A stretch of DNA of 64,000 nucleotides from the NCBI GenBank assembly GCA_030427735.1, contig JAUIBP010000010.1:62001-126000 (forward strand), in the 5' to 3' direction. The notes under the pieces were generated by a model. It ran no database searches and was not told the DNA's origin. It saw nothing but the letters and a program-made list of their open reading frames with translations. Made by a program: the position numbers and the translations under genes. Positions 24,986 through 34,600 of this stretch are shown one piece after another (position 1 is the first letter of the stretch; every line of letters starts with the position of its first letter). The DNA is from Bacteroidia bacterium (GTDB lineage Bacteria; Bacteroidota; Bacteroidia; Flavobacteriales; Flavobacteriaceae).

Positions 24986-25742
24986 TACGAGATCTAATTT
25001 TAAATTCCTTTTGATATGTTAAAATAGAATTTTCAGGAACAGATATAGTTACACAAACATTGGCTCCAATAATAGAATTGGCACCAATTACCACATCGCC
25101 TCCTAAAATAGTGGCATTCGCATAGATAATAACATTATTTTCGATTGTTGGATGCCGTTTAGTAAAAGACAAACTTTTTTTCACCTGTACCCCACCAAGC
25201 GTTACTCCTTGATAAATTTTCACATTGTTTTTAATCACCGATGTTTCGCCAATTACAATACCAGTAGCATGATCTATAAAAAAGGAATCTCCTATTTCTG
25301 CACCTGGATGGATGTCGGTTCCTGTAATACCGTGCGCATATTCGCTCATCATACGTGGGATAATTGGAACGTTTAACTGAAATAACTCATGACTTAAACG
25401 GTAAATGGCAATGGCGTAAAATCCAGGATAAGCCAAGTACACTTCTTCTAAACTTTTGGCCGCAGGATCATGTTGCTCTATAGCTATTGCATCCAAATCT
25501 AATCGACGTCTGATACTTGGTAATTGAAATTTAAATGTTTCCCAGATTTGAAACGCATTTGCAATTTCTAATTTGGTAGCCATATCTAAAAATAAGGTTT
25601 CTAAATGTTGTAATTCGGAGGCTGGCTCGTCATCAAACAACACGTAATACAAATTTTTAGTAAATCGCTCTATGGTATCCTTTATACGAACATTGTATAT
25701 TTTTGAAACTAACTTATCTTGTAGTTTTGAATTTTCGGCCAT
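24978..25742 (-). CDS. epsC: Serine O-acetyltransferase (EpsC type)
   Basis: A 254-residue serine acetyltransferase making O-acetylserine for cysteine. The N-terminal ~120 residues are helical; the rest is a left-handed beta helix of hexapeptide repeats (GTDIHPGAEIGDSFFIDHATGIVIGETSVI, VTLGGVQV, NNVIIYANATILGG). The catalytic region DIHPGAEIG and IDHATGIVIGE is intact. Coupled to cysM by overlap. In the 86 bp upstream only a weak promoter-like TAAATTCG is seen. Confidence 0.92.
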   Translation of the reverse strand: MAENSKLQDKLVSKIYNVRIKDTIERFTKNLYYVLFDDEPASELQHLETLFLDMATKLEIANAFQIWETFKFQLPSIRRRLDLDAIAIEQHDPAAKSLEEVYLAYPGFYAIAIYRLSHELFQLNVPIIPRMMSEYAHGITGTDIHPGAEIGDSFFIDHATGIVIGETSVIKNNVKIYQGVTLGGVQVKKSLSFTKRHPTIENNVIIYANATILGGDVVIGANSIIGANVCVTISVPENSILTYQKEFKIRSRND

Positions 25743-25828
25743 AATTTCAACTTTTGGTTTTATAACAGTCGCATTAACCTCTACGAATTTACACAGTATT
25801 TAACTAACAATGTAATAAAAAACCAAAT

Positions 25829-26878
25829 TTATACAATAGCCTGCACAACCGCTTTTGGCGCTTCTTTACGCGAACCATCAAAACCATCGATACCACTTAC
25901 CGTAGTATACTTAAGCACGTATTTTTTACCCGGATTGATAATTTTATAAGCTGACTGACACATTAAAGTTGCTTCGTGGAATCCACAAAGTATCAGTTTT
26001 AATTTCCCCTCGTAGGTATTTACATCTCCGATGGCGAATATTCCTGGAATGTTGGTTTGATAATCTACAGTGTCTACTTTTATTGCATTTTTTTCGATTT
26101 CCAATCCCCAGTTTCCAATAGGCCCCAATTTAGGCGACAGCCCAAATAACGGAATAAAATGATCGGTTTCAATTTGAGTATCTTCACCATCTTTGGTAAC
26201 TGTTATGGCCTCGATTTTACCGTTACCGTGTACAGCCGTAACCTCTGCTGGCGTAATTAAATTGATTTTACCTAATAATTTTAATTCTTGAACTTTTTCA
26301 ACAGAATCTAAAGCACCACGGAATTCATTTCGTCTGTGAATTAAGGTTACTTCTGAAGCAACATCGGCCAAGAAAATACTCCAATCTAAAGCAGAATCAC
26401 CACCTCCAGAAATCACTACGCGCTTCCCTCTGTATTTTTCTGGATCTTTCACAAAATAGTCTACACCGTGATCTTCGTAATTTTCAATGCCGTCAATTAA
26501 TGGTTTTCTAGGCTCGAAAGATCCTAAACCACCTGCAATAGCCACTACTGGCGCTTGGTGCTTCGTCCCTTTATTGGTCGTTACTATAAACGAACCATCT
26601 TCTTGCTTATCGATAGTTTCTGCACGTTCGCCTAAAGTAAAACCAGGTTCGAATTGCTTACCTTGTTCCAACAAATTCTTGGTTAAATCGCCAGCCAACA
26701 CTTCTGGAAATCCTGGAATATCGTAAATTGGTTTTTTAGGATACAATTCTGAACATTGTCCTCCAGGTTGTGGTAAAGCATCAATTAAATGACATTTTAG
26801 TTTTAATAATCCTGCTTCAAAAACGGTGAATAATCCTGTTGGTCCTGCTCCAATTATTAGTATATCTGTCTTTATCAT
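25829..26878 (-). CDS. Ferredoxin/thioredoxin reductase-like NAD(P)H flavoprotein
   Basis: A 349-residue two-dinucleotide-binding flavoprotein of the YumC-type ferredoxin-NADP reductase/thioredoxin reductase fold. FAD site IIGAGPTGLFTVFEAG, the GGQCSELYP loop, NADPH site VISGGGDSALDWS, and C-terminal GIFAIGDVNTYEGKLKLILCGFHEATLM. No redox-active CxxC is seen where thioredoxin reductases have one, so ferredoxin reduction is more likely. Its place beside the siroheme sulfite reductase suggests it supplies reduced ferredoxin to that enzyme (inference). Confidence 0.88.
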   Translation of the reverse strand: MIKTDILIIGAGPTGLFTVFEAGLLKLKCHLIDALPQPGGQCSELYPKKPIYDIPGFPEVLAGDLTKNLLEQGKQFEPGFTLGERAETIDKQEDGSFIVTTNKGTKHQAPVVAIAGGLGSFEPRKPLIDGIENYEDHGVDYFVKDPEKYRGKRVVISGGGDSALDWSIFLADVASEVTLIHRRNEFRGALDSVEKVQELKLLGKINLITPAEVTAVHGNGKIEAITVTKDGEDTQIETDHFIPLFGLSPKLGPIGNWGLEIEKNAIKVDTVDYQTNIPGIFAIGDVNTYEGKLKLILCGFHEATLMCQSAYKIINPGKKYVLKYTTVSGIDGFDGSRKEAPKAVVQAIV

Positions 26879-26948
26879 TTTTAATTCGATTTTGCTATAA
26901 AAGCGGCATTAATAGTTTATTTTTTGTTGGGTTACTACCCTGTTTTGC

Positions 26949-27182
26949 TTACTTGCGTTTAAAAACCAACCACAAGACCAAAGCCTTTGCACGAGCTACC
27001 ATAAACTTGGTTAATTGTTTAGGCATTATTGCCGTGCTATCCCCATTGCGTTTCCTAACAAAAATCGTTTCTGAAGAAGGTGAAACGTATAAATGTAAGT
27101 CAACATTAATAAGTGATCTTTTTTCCCCTAATAATCTGTCACTTATTACCGAAAAGTCCGGTATGTTGTTAGTTGTTTGCAT
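26949..27182 (-). CDS. Possible small protein, unknown (overlaps sulfite reductase end)
   Basis: A 77-codon ORF starting 14 nt inside the 3' end of the sulfite reductase gene. N-terminal half is polar (NNIPDFSVISDRLLGEKRS), then a mixed strand-like part (DLHLYVSPSSETIFVRK), and a basic C-terminus (ARAKALVLWLVFKRK). No family is recognised. The same-strand position and tight coupling favour a real gene, but composition is not strongly coding, so it may be spurious. Siroheme synthesis genes are often found at this spot in related clusters and are absent here. Confidence 0.35.
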   Translation of the reverse strand: MQTTNNIPDFSVISDRLLGEKRSLINVDLHLYVSPSSETIFVRKRNGDSTAIMPKQLTKFMVARAKALVLWLVFKRK

Positions 27183-29274
27183 AGACTAATTCGCGTGATC
27201 TAAAAACTTCAATGGTATTGAAAAAAGCTTTGGTTTGACTAATATATGTGGTTGCAAATTCTTGATTTGGTTCGTTTTTATTGATTTCGTAAATGAAGTC
27301 TGAAAAACGAACGTTAGTTGGTAATTCTATTTTATTGGTTTCTATAAAAGTTTCATCAAACAAATTGATAATATTTGCTTGCGAATTGGTTTTCTTATCT
27401 TCAGAAAGCAGTAAGGCTTTAGCTGCATTTACTTGCCCAGTATAAGCATAGTAAATAGCATCGGCAAAACGACCTGCTTCAAAAGCCTCATCAGCTTTAT
27501 CTACTTTTTCTTTCGCTTCTAAAAGTAACGTCGCTACTAAATCTATAACAACTCCAGCACACTCTCCTACACCTACTTCTTGTTTGTACTCGTCGGTATT
27601 CCCCCAATCTATAAAATCGTTTGGTTGTAAGTTATCGGTATCCGAAAGGCTTACCAAAAAGTTGTAAAAATATTTCTGACCATCTTGGCGATCGTAATAA
27701 TCTAAAAACGATTCGCCTGGATTAGCATTAGCTTCAAAATCGTCTAAAATAAGACGTAAAGCTTGTGGCCCACGTTTAGATGGCAATTTAATAACCTTAT
27801 CGGCAAAACGGCCTTCTCCATTTCCTAAAACACCACCTCCTAACAACACTTGTACGGCTGGCGCAACTAGTTTATCTTTAGTTCTGATAGACATACCTTG
27901 AAAACCAATGTGAGCCATATTGTGTTGCCCACAGGCATTCATACAACCGCTAATTTTGATTGCGATATCCTGATTATTGATGTATTGCGGATATTCTTTG
28001 TACAACACCTCTTCTAGAGCATCGGCCATCCCTGTACTACTTGCAATACCTAAATTACAAGTATCTGTTCCTGGACATGCTGTAATATCTGTTGTAGCAT
28101 TGTAACCAGCATCTACGAAATCTAGAGCTTTTAATTCTTGATAAAAATATGGCAACAAATCTTCTCGTACGTGACGAATTAATATGTTCTGTCTTAGAGA
28201 AAAGCGTAATTCATCGGCTGCATAATCGCGAATTAAGGCGGCTAATTTTCTGGCTTTATCAGTATAAAAATCGCCTAATTTCACTTTTATTCCCACAGCA
28301 TATAAACCGTCTTGCTTTTGCGGAATCACATTTAAAGCTCTCCAGCTTTTGTAAGCATTTTCATCGTCTATAGTTACTTGAGGTACTTCAGCCTGCGACA
28401 CTTTTATGGTTTCCTCCTGAACAGGAATATGATATTCCTGATGCGCCAAAGCTTTTTGTTCGGCTTCTACCAATTCTAAAAACTTATCTAAGCCTTCATC
28501 TTTTATTAAGAACTTCATACGTGCTTTCATACGTCTAGCACGCTCGCCGTGACGATCGAAAATACGCAATACACTTTCTATTAAAGGAATGATTTTATAG
28601 GTTGGCAAAAATTCATAAATAATATCTGCATTTCTTGGTTGCGATCCTAATCCGCCTCCCAACATCACTTTAAAACCACGCTCGCCATCTTTAATTTTTG
28701 GAATGAATCCTAAATCGTGAATGTAACTTAAGGCCGTATCGGCATCTGAAGACGAAAACGACATTTTAAACTTTCGCCCCATTTCTTGACAAATTGGGTT
28801 TCTTAAAAAGAATTCGAAAGCCGCATGTGCATAAGGCGTTACATCAAAAGGTTCGTTAACATCGATTCCCGCTGTTTCGCTTGCAGTAACATTTCTAACA
28901 GTATTACCACAGGCTTCGCGCAAGGTGATATCGTCTTGCTCTAATTTCGCCCATAATTCTGGTGTATCGTCTAAGCTTACATAGTGAATTTGTATGTCTT
29001 GGCGTGTGGTAATGTGCAACCTTCCTGTTGAATACTCGTCTGAAACATCCGATATTCTTAACAGTTGTTTAGAAGTTACTTTTCCGTAAGGTAATTTTAT
29101 ACGAATCATTTGCACACCTTGTTGGCGTTGTCCATAAATTCCGCGCGCTAATCGCAAACTTCTAAATCCCTCATCGGCTATACGCCCTTCTTTAAATAAT
29201 CGAATTTTCTTTTCTAATTCGATTATATCTTTCTCGACAATTGGGTTTTCTATTTCTGTTCTAAAACTTTGCAT
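27169..29274 (-). CDS. Ferredoxin-type sulfite (or nitrite) reductase with C-terminal HEPN-like domain
   Basis: A 701-residue siroheme [4Fe-4S] reductase catalysing six-electron reduction of sulfite to sulfide. Two ferrodoxin-like/siroheme half-domains span about 1-560. The cluster cysteines are in ACPGTDTCNLG (about 398-404) and SGCMNACGQHN (about 440-446). The N-terminal RLARGIYGQRQQGVQMIRIKLPYG block and RPHITTRQDIQ-like RLHITTRQDIQIH are typical. After about 580, a helical extension (LLEAKEKVDKADEAFEAGRFADAIYYAYTG) looks like a HEPN domain, unusual for this enzyme elsewhere but known in Bacteroidetes. Cysteine/methionine gene context favours sulfite over nitrite. It starts 13 nt after cysH. 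Confidence 0.9.
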   Translation of the reverse strand: MQSFRTEIENPIVEKDIIELEKKIRLFKEGRIADEGFRSLRLARGIYGQRQQGVQMIRIKLPYGKVTSKQLLRISDVSDEYSTGRLHITTRQDIQIHYVSLDDTPELWAKLEQDDITLREACGNTVRNVTASETAGIDVNEPFDVTPYAHAAFEFFLRNPICQEMGRKFKMSFSSSDADTALSYIHDLGFIPKIKDGERGFKVMLGGGLGSQPRNADIIYEFLPTYKIIPLIESVLRIFDRHGERARRMKARMKFLIKDEGLDKFLELVEAEQKALAHQEYHIPVQEETIKVSQAEVPQVTIDDENAYKSWRALNVIPQKQDGLYAVGIKVKLGDFYTDKARKLAALIRDYAADELRFSLRQNILIRHVREDLLPYFYQELKALDFVDAGYNATTDITACPGTDTCNLGIASSTGMADALEEVLYKEYPQYINNQDIAIKISGCMNACGQHNMAHIGFQGMSIRTKDKLVAPAVQVLLGGGVLGNGEGRFADKVIKLPSKRGPQALRLILDDFEANANPGESFLDYYDRQDGQKYFYNFLVSLSDTDNLQPNDFIDWGNTDEYKQEVGVGECAGVVIDLVATLLLEAKEKVDKADEAFEAGRFADAIYYAYTGQVNAAKALLLSEDKKTNSQANIINLFDETFIETNKIELPTNVRFSDFIYEINKNEPNQEFATTYISQTKAFFNTIEVFRSRELVYANN

Positions 29275-29287
29275 GATGCTTCTTCAT

Positions 29288-29914
29288 TTATTGAAAGTGT
29301 ATACCACACTCTCTGTTTTGTAACGCTTTTGTAGGATCGAAATAAAATTGATTTTTAGGAAGTTTGTGCTCTAACACATAAGCATCTAAATCTTCGTCTG
29401 ACCAATAATAAAACGGACTTACTTTTAAAATTCCCTCTTTACTTAAGCTTAAAATATCTTTAGACTTTCGGTACTCGGTTTGTCTTACTCTTATATTTGT
29501 AAACCAAAGTTCTGGTTGCTCTTCTGCCAAAGCTCTCCTAAAAGGCTCTAACTTTACCACTTCTGTAAACGCTTCGTGTTTAGGTGAATTCACCTCTGGA
29601 ATACCCAAAGTGGCATCTATTTCAGCTTTACTTTTAAGTGGTTCGTATTTTTTTATATTTAATTGATACTCTTCTATTAAACGACTAGCGTGCTGATACG
29701 TTTCTGGTGTATTAAACAACGTATCGCACCATACCACATATATATCTTTATCTTTTCTTGCAAAAGTGCTTAAAAGCACTGCGCTATACACACCAAAACT
29801 TGTGGTAACAATTCTCTTATCTGTTAACGTCAAGGCCCAGTCTATAATTTCGTCTGGGGTTTTATCTCGCAATTGCTCATTCCAATAAGAGATGTCTATC
29901 GTTTTACCTAACAT
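29288..29914 (-). CDS. cysH: Phosphoadenylyl/adenylyl-sulfate reductase
   Basis: About 208 residues, PP-loop family, reducing (P)APS to sulfite. Visible: TTSFGVYSAVLLSTF (PP-loop SGG-like region in modified form), WCDTLFNTPETYQHA, the R-x-x-Q-T-x-x-R segment (NIRVRQTEYRKSKD), and the C-terminal RECGIHFQ with the catalytic Cys. The paired CC...CxxC of the iron-sulfur APS type is absent, pointing to the PAPS-like class. The ATG at 29914 (MLGKTIDISYW) is preferred; a longer reading would run through the promoter. cysD/cysN for sulfate activation are not in the window. Confidence 0.85.
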   Translation of the reverse strand: MLGKTIDISYWNEQLRDKTPDEIIDWALTLTDKRIVTTSFGVYSAVLLSTFARKDKDIYVVWCDTLFNTPETYQHASRLIEEYQLNIKKYEPLKSKAEIDATLGIPEVNSPKHEAFTEVVKLEPFRRALAEEQPELWFTNIRVRQTEYRKSKDILSLSKEGILKVSPFYYWSDEDLDAYVLEHKLPKNQFYFDPTKALQNRECGIHFQ

Positions 29915-29973
29915 AAGCTGTTTGTTTTTTAATACTACATCCGTTATTCCTATCGGATTAGTAGATTTTAATA

Positions 29974-30005
29974 CAAATGTATAAGATGCATATGATATAC
30001 GCAAA
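29974..30005 (-). promoter_or_regulatory. cysH promoter with embedded dyad, candidate Rrf2 operator
   Basis: Minus strand TTTG (30002-30005), 20 nt, TACATTTG (29974-29981): a perfect Bacteroidetes promoter. Its spacer and -7 start are covered by a 22-bp imperfect dyad, 29979-30000, with GTATA and TATAC ends and AT pairs inside. A repressor bound there would block RNA polymerase. An Rrf2-family gene ends 21 nt further upstream, which makes its product the obvious candidate (inference). Confidence 0.6.
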
Positions 30006-30025
30006 TTAAAACTGCAAAAAAATGA

Positions 30026-30433
30026 TTAAATTAAATCGGCTAACGATTTGTTATTGAATATATTTAAGGTATTATCCCTAACTTCTATCATTAATTTATG
30101 CACGCCGCACAAGGTTTCGTCTGGGCAATCGTCGCATTTTTCGTAAAAGTTTAAACTCACACAAGGCACCATAGCAATAGGACCTTCTAAGGTGCGCATT
30201 ACTAAAGACATTTTAATATCTTCGGGGGATTTTAATAAATAATACCCCCCGTTTTTTCCTTTTTTAGATCCTAAAACACCAATTTTACGGAGTGTTAACA
30301 GAATACTTTCTAAAAATTTCTGAGATATATTTTCACTTTTAGAAATGGCACTTATTTGCACGGGGGCATTAGATTCCTGTCGTGCCAAAAAAATGAGTGC
30401 CTTTAGGCCGTATTTTGTTTTCTTTGAAAGCAT
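30026..30433 (-). CDS. Rrf2-family transcriptional regulator
   Basis: About 135 residues. N-terminal winged helix-turn-helix: MLSKKTKYGLKALIFLA, ISAISKSENISQKFLESILLTLRKIGVLGSKKGKNGGYYL. The C-terminal part has a Cys cluster (VPCVSLNFYEKCDDCPDETLCGV), with four cysteines that could bind an iron-sulfur cluster as in IscR/NsrR, or respond to thiols. ATG at 30433 chosen over an upstream TTG. Its neighbours are cysH/sulfite reductase and metZ, so it probably senses cysteine or sulfur status, like CymR. It follows metZ by 25 nt. Confidence 0.93.
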   Translation of the reverse strand: MLSKKTKYGLKALIFLARQESNAPVQISAISKSENISQKFLESILLTLRKIGVLGSKKGKNGGYYLLKSPEDIKMSLVMRTLEGPIAMVPCVSLNFYEKCDDCPDETLCGVHKLMIEVRDNTLNIFNNKSLADLI

Positions 30434-30458
30434 AAACAAATATACTTTTTTTTCGGAA

Positions 30459-31625
30459 TTAGTTTAAGGCCTGGTTTAAATCGTTTATAATATCGTCTGG
30501 GTGTTCTAAACCTATCGATATTCTTACCAAACCATCGGTAATTCCTGTTTCCATACGGTCTTCTGTACTCAATTTACTATGCGTTGTAGATGCCGGATGC
30601 GTTACGATAGTTCTAGAATCGCCTAAATTAGCAGACAAAGACAGTGTTTGTATTCTGTTTAAAAACTCACGCCCAGCTTCTACTCCTCCTTTTACTTCAA
30701 ACGCGATAATATTACCACCTTGTTTCATTTGCTGTTTAGCGATATGATATTGTGGATGCGATTTTAAAAACGGATACTTTACTAAAGCTACACGATCATG
30801 CCCTTCTAAAAACTCGGCAACCTTAACAGCATTTTCGCAATGTCTATCTACACGAACAGCTAAAGTTTCTAAACTTTTAGACAATACCCAAGCATTAAAT
30901 GGCGATAAAGCAGGCCCTGTATTTCTAGAGAATAAATAAATTTCCCGAATTAAATCGGCTCGACCAACAGCAACACCACCTAAAACACGGCCTTGACCAT
31001 CTATTAATTTTGTTGCTGAATGGATAACAATATCAGCTCCAAATTGAATTGGATTTTGTAAATAAGGCGTCGCAAAGCAATTATCGATGACCAATAACAG
31101 ATTATGTTTTTTAGCAATCTCACCCAACACTTCCAAATCTAAAATATCGACTGCCGGGTTGGTAGGGCTTTCAGCATATAGAATTTTAGTGTTTGGTGTT
31201 ATCAGTGCTTCAATGGCATCTACCTCATTAACATTAAAATATGATGTTGTGATATTCCATTTAGGCAAATATTTGGTGAATAATGTATGCGTAGAACCAA
31301 ATACCGAACTACACGACACTACATGATCGCCACTATTTAAAAGCGCTGCAAAGGTTGAAAACACTGCCGACATTCCTGTAGCAAAAGCATAGCCGCTTTC
31401 TGCCCCTTCCAGTTTGCACATTTTATCTACAAACTCGGAAGTATTTGGGTTAGTAAACCTGCTATAAATATTACGTATTTTCTCTTCGGTAAACGACGCT
31501 CGCATATCTTCGGCGTCTTCAAAAACAAAACTAGAACTTAAATATAGAGGACTAGAATGTTCTAAAAACTGAGAACGTTCTAATTGTGTGCGTATCGCTT
31601 CGGTTTCAAAATGATTCTCTTTCAT
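30459..31625 (-). CDS. metZ: O-succinylhomoserine sulfhydrylase / trans-sulfuration PLP enzyme
   Basis: A 388-residue Cys/Met-metabolism PLP enzyme. Schiff-base Lys in HSATKLIDGQGRVLGG, the YSRFTNPNT tyrosine loop, GYAFATGMSA, DNCFATPYLQNP, and the C-terminal HPASTTHSKLS. Closest by pattern to O-succinylhomoserine sulfhydrylase, which makes homocysteine directly from sulfide; cystathionine gamma-synthase is the alternative. It follows the MetX-ThrA fusion by 6 nt. With metY in the same unit, the cluster has two related enzymes, probably with different acyl-homoserine or sulfur preference. Confidence 0.88.
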   Translation of the reverse strand: MKENHFETEAIRTQLERSQFLEHSSPLYLSSSFVFEDAEDMRASFTEEKIRNIYSRFTNPNTSEFVDKMCKLEGAESGYAFATGMSAVFSTFAALLNSGDHVVSCSSVFGSTHTLFTKYLPKWNITTSYFNVNEVDAIEALITPNTKILYAESPTNPAVDILDLEVLGEIAKKHNLLLVIDNCFATPYLQNPIQFGADIVIHSATKLIDGQGRVLGGVAVGRADLIREIYLFSRNTGPALSPFNAWVLSKSLETLAVRVDRHCENAVKVAEFLEGHDRVALVKYPFLKSHPQYHIAKQQMKQGGNIIAFEVKGGVEAGREFLNRIQTLSLSANLGDSRTIVTHPASTTHSKLSTEDRMETGITDGLVRISIGLEHPDDIINDLNQALN

Positions 31626-31631
31626 TTTATA

Positions 31632-34600
31632 TTAAATATTTTTTTCTGTTAATCTTAAAATGTCTCCAAACACACCACGAGCGGTAACCGCTGCACCAGC
31701 TCCAGCACCTTGAATAACTACTGGTTGATCGCCATAAGATTCGGTATAAATCTCGAAAATAGAATCCGATCCTTTTAAAGCACCTAAAGGCGAGCTTTCT
31801 GGAACAGATACCAATTTCACTTCTAATTTAGCACCTTTCTCATCGGCTAAATTCCCATGCAAATCACCTATATATCTTAAAACATGCCCTAGTTTTTGAT
31901 CTGCTTTTATTGTCTGATATAAATCATCCATATCGGCAAACGACTGTAAAAACGTTTCGGCGTCTATGCTACGTAAATGTTCTGGAATTAAATTCTGAAT
32001 ATCTACATCGGCTATCTCGTTATGTAAATCGAGCTCTCTTGCCAAAATTAACAATTTTCTCGCAACATCGTTACCACATAAATCTTCTCGCGGATCTGGC
32101 TCGGTGAATCCTTTATCTACAGCTTCTTGTAAAATTTTAGAAAACGGCTCGTTTTTCACCGAATAATTATTGAATAAATAACTTAAAGATCCCGAAAACA
32201 CACCTCGGATTTTGGTAATATTTTCGCCAGACAAATGCAATAATTTAATAGTATCTATTAACGGTAATCCTGCGCCAACATTGGTTTCGTACAAATAACG
32301 CTTTTGATTTTTTGCCAGTACTTCGCGCAATTCGCTGTAAAAATTAAAATCGATAGTATTCGCTATTTTATTAGACGACACCAAATCAAAACCTTGTTCC
32401 ACTAGCGGGATGTAATTTTCTACAAATTTGGCACTTGCTGTATTATCTATAGCTATTAAATTTTCTAAATGATGTTTTTTTGCATAAGTCACCAAACTCT
32501 CTAAAGTATACGCCTTTCCCTTCTCTTGCAGGGTTTCTCTCCAATCGCCATCTATTCCATTTTTATTCAGTAAGGCTTTTCTAGAATTGGCTATGGCAAA
32601 AATATTCAACTTAATGCCTTTGCGTTTTTCGATATCGTGTGCTGAAGCAATAATCTGATCGATTAACGTACCACCAACCAAACCATGACCAAAAACAGCT
32701 AGATTTATCTTTTTGGAAATCCCAAAAATCTCGCCATGAATTACATTAAGCGCTTTATGTAGTTCCGATTTTCTAACCACCAAACTCACGTTCTCACCAG
32801 TTATCGTGTTGTTAAACAACAAGGGTACAATCTGGTTTTTTATTAGGGCATTAAACGGCTTATGGAACGTACTTAAATCCTGCCCCACAATAGAAATTAC
32901 CGCAACATCGTCTATAATACCTATTTTATTAACATCCTGAACATAAAAATCGGTTTCAAACTCACGCTCTAATGCAATAGCTGCCAGCGAGGCCTTATTA
33001 GCATCGACAACAAGACCAAGACCACGTTCGGACGAGCCTTGAGAAATGATACTCACACTAATATCGTTAGCACTTAAAGTTTTAAACACACGCGCATCGA
33101 CACCTACTTTACCCAGCAATCCGCGACCTTCTAAATTAATTAAAGCTACATTATCTAAAACCGATAGCGATTTTATGCCCTTCGTATTGGTTTTTGCAGT
33201 AATTAAAGTCCCTTGATCTTCGCTGTTAAAAGTGTTTAAAATGCGTAAGGCAATATTTTTTTCCAACAACGGAATAATGGTTTTGGCATGTAATACCGTG
33301 GTTCCGAAATTTGCTAATTCGTTAGCCTCTGCAAAAGTAAGCTGCTCTATTTTCTTGGCATCTGGAACTAAATCTGGATTGGCCGTATAAATTCCGTTTA
33401 CATGTGTATAGTTTTGAAGCTCCTCGGCATCTAAAAAATTAGCCAATAACGATGCGGTGTAATTGCTTCCGTTTCTACCTAAAGTTGTAGTATCGTTATC
33501 TTGATTTGAGGCTATAAAACCAGTAACCACATTAACAGTATTGGCATTATTTTTTTTATAATGATTGACCACCAATTCTTTAGAAACCTTAGTATTAGGC
33601 TGGGCATTACCAAAAGTATTATCGGTTTTTATAAGTTGTCTGGCGTCTGTTGCAAAAGCCTTAACACCGCGTTGTTTTAAGAGCTCCGACACTAATTTCA
33701 CCGACATCAATTCGCCTTGTGCCAACACCTCATCTTTTATTTTTTCGCTATAATCTCCCAACAGTTTTACACCATTAAAAACTTTGTCTAAAACCGAAAA
33801 TTCTTCGGTAAAATCTATGGTCTCTAACGGTGTGGTCTGATAGGTTTTTAAGGCTTCTAAATCTTTTTTGTAAGACGCGCCAGATTTTGCCAAATCTAAA
33901 ATAGATTCTAAAACATCGGTAGTGTTGCCTCTGGCCGAGAGTACAACTGTTATCTTTTCTTCGTTCTTAACTTTATTTTCAATAATATCAAGTACGGTAT
34001 CCAAACCTTCTCCATTAGCTAAAGATTTCCCTCCAAACTTTAATACTTTCATACGTTTATGTTTTAATTCGGGCTTAAAAATCCCTTCTACTATATGCTC
34101 CAATTGTTCGAATTCTATTAAAAAAGCATCGTGACCGTGGTCTGAATGAATTTCGTTATAAGTAACATTTGGATGTGTGAGTGCCAATTGTTTTTGGGTT
34201 TCCCGATTTTCTTCGGCAGTAAAAAACAAATCGGAATCGACACCTATTATGGTAATGTTCGACGTTATAATATCTAATACGTTTACATCTTCTGCTCTAT
34301 CTTTAGTAACATCGATTGTTTTTAACAACTGATTCATCAATTTATAGGCTGAAAGCTGAAACCGTTCTTGCAGCTTATTACCATGATGCAACAACCAGCT
34401 CTCGACATTAAAAATCTCTAAATCTTCATTTTTACTTCTATGAAAGCGTTCCTTAAACGATTTTGGTGTACGGTAACATAGCATGGCATGCATACGTGCA
34501 TCGTGTACAGGGTTGTTAGAATTGGTTAAAAACTGCTCTTGAATCTGGCAATTTGCTATTAACCAATCGGTAGACTTCCAATCGGTGGCAACAACAATTA

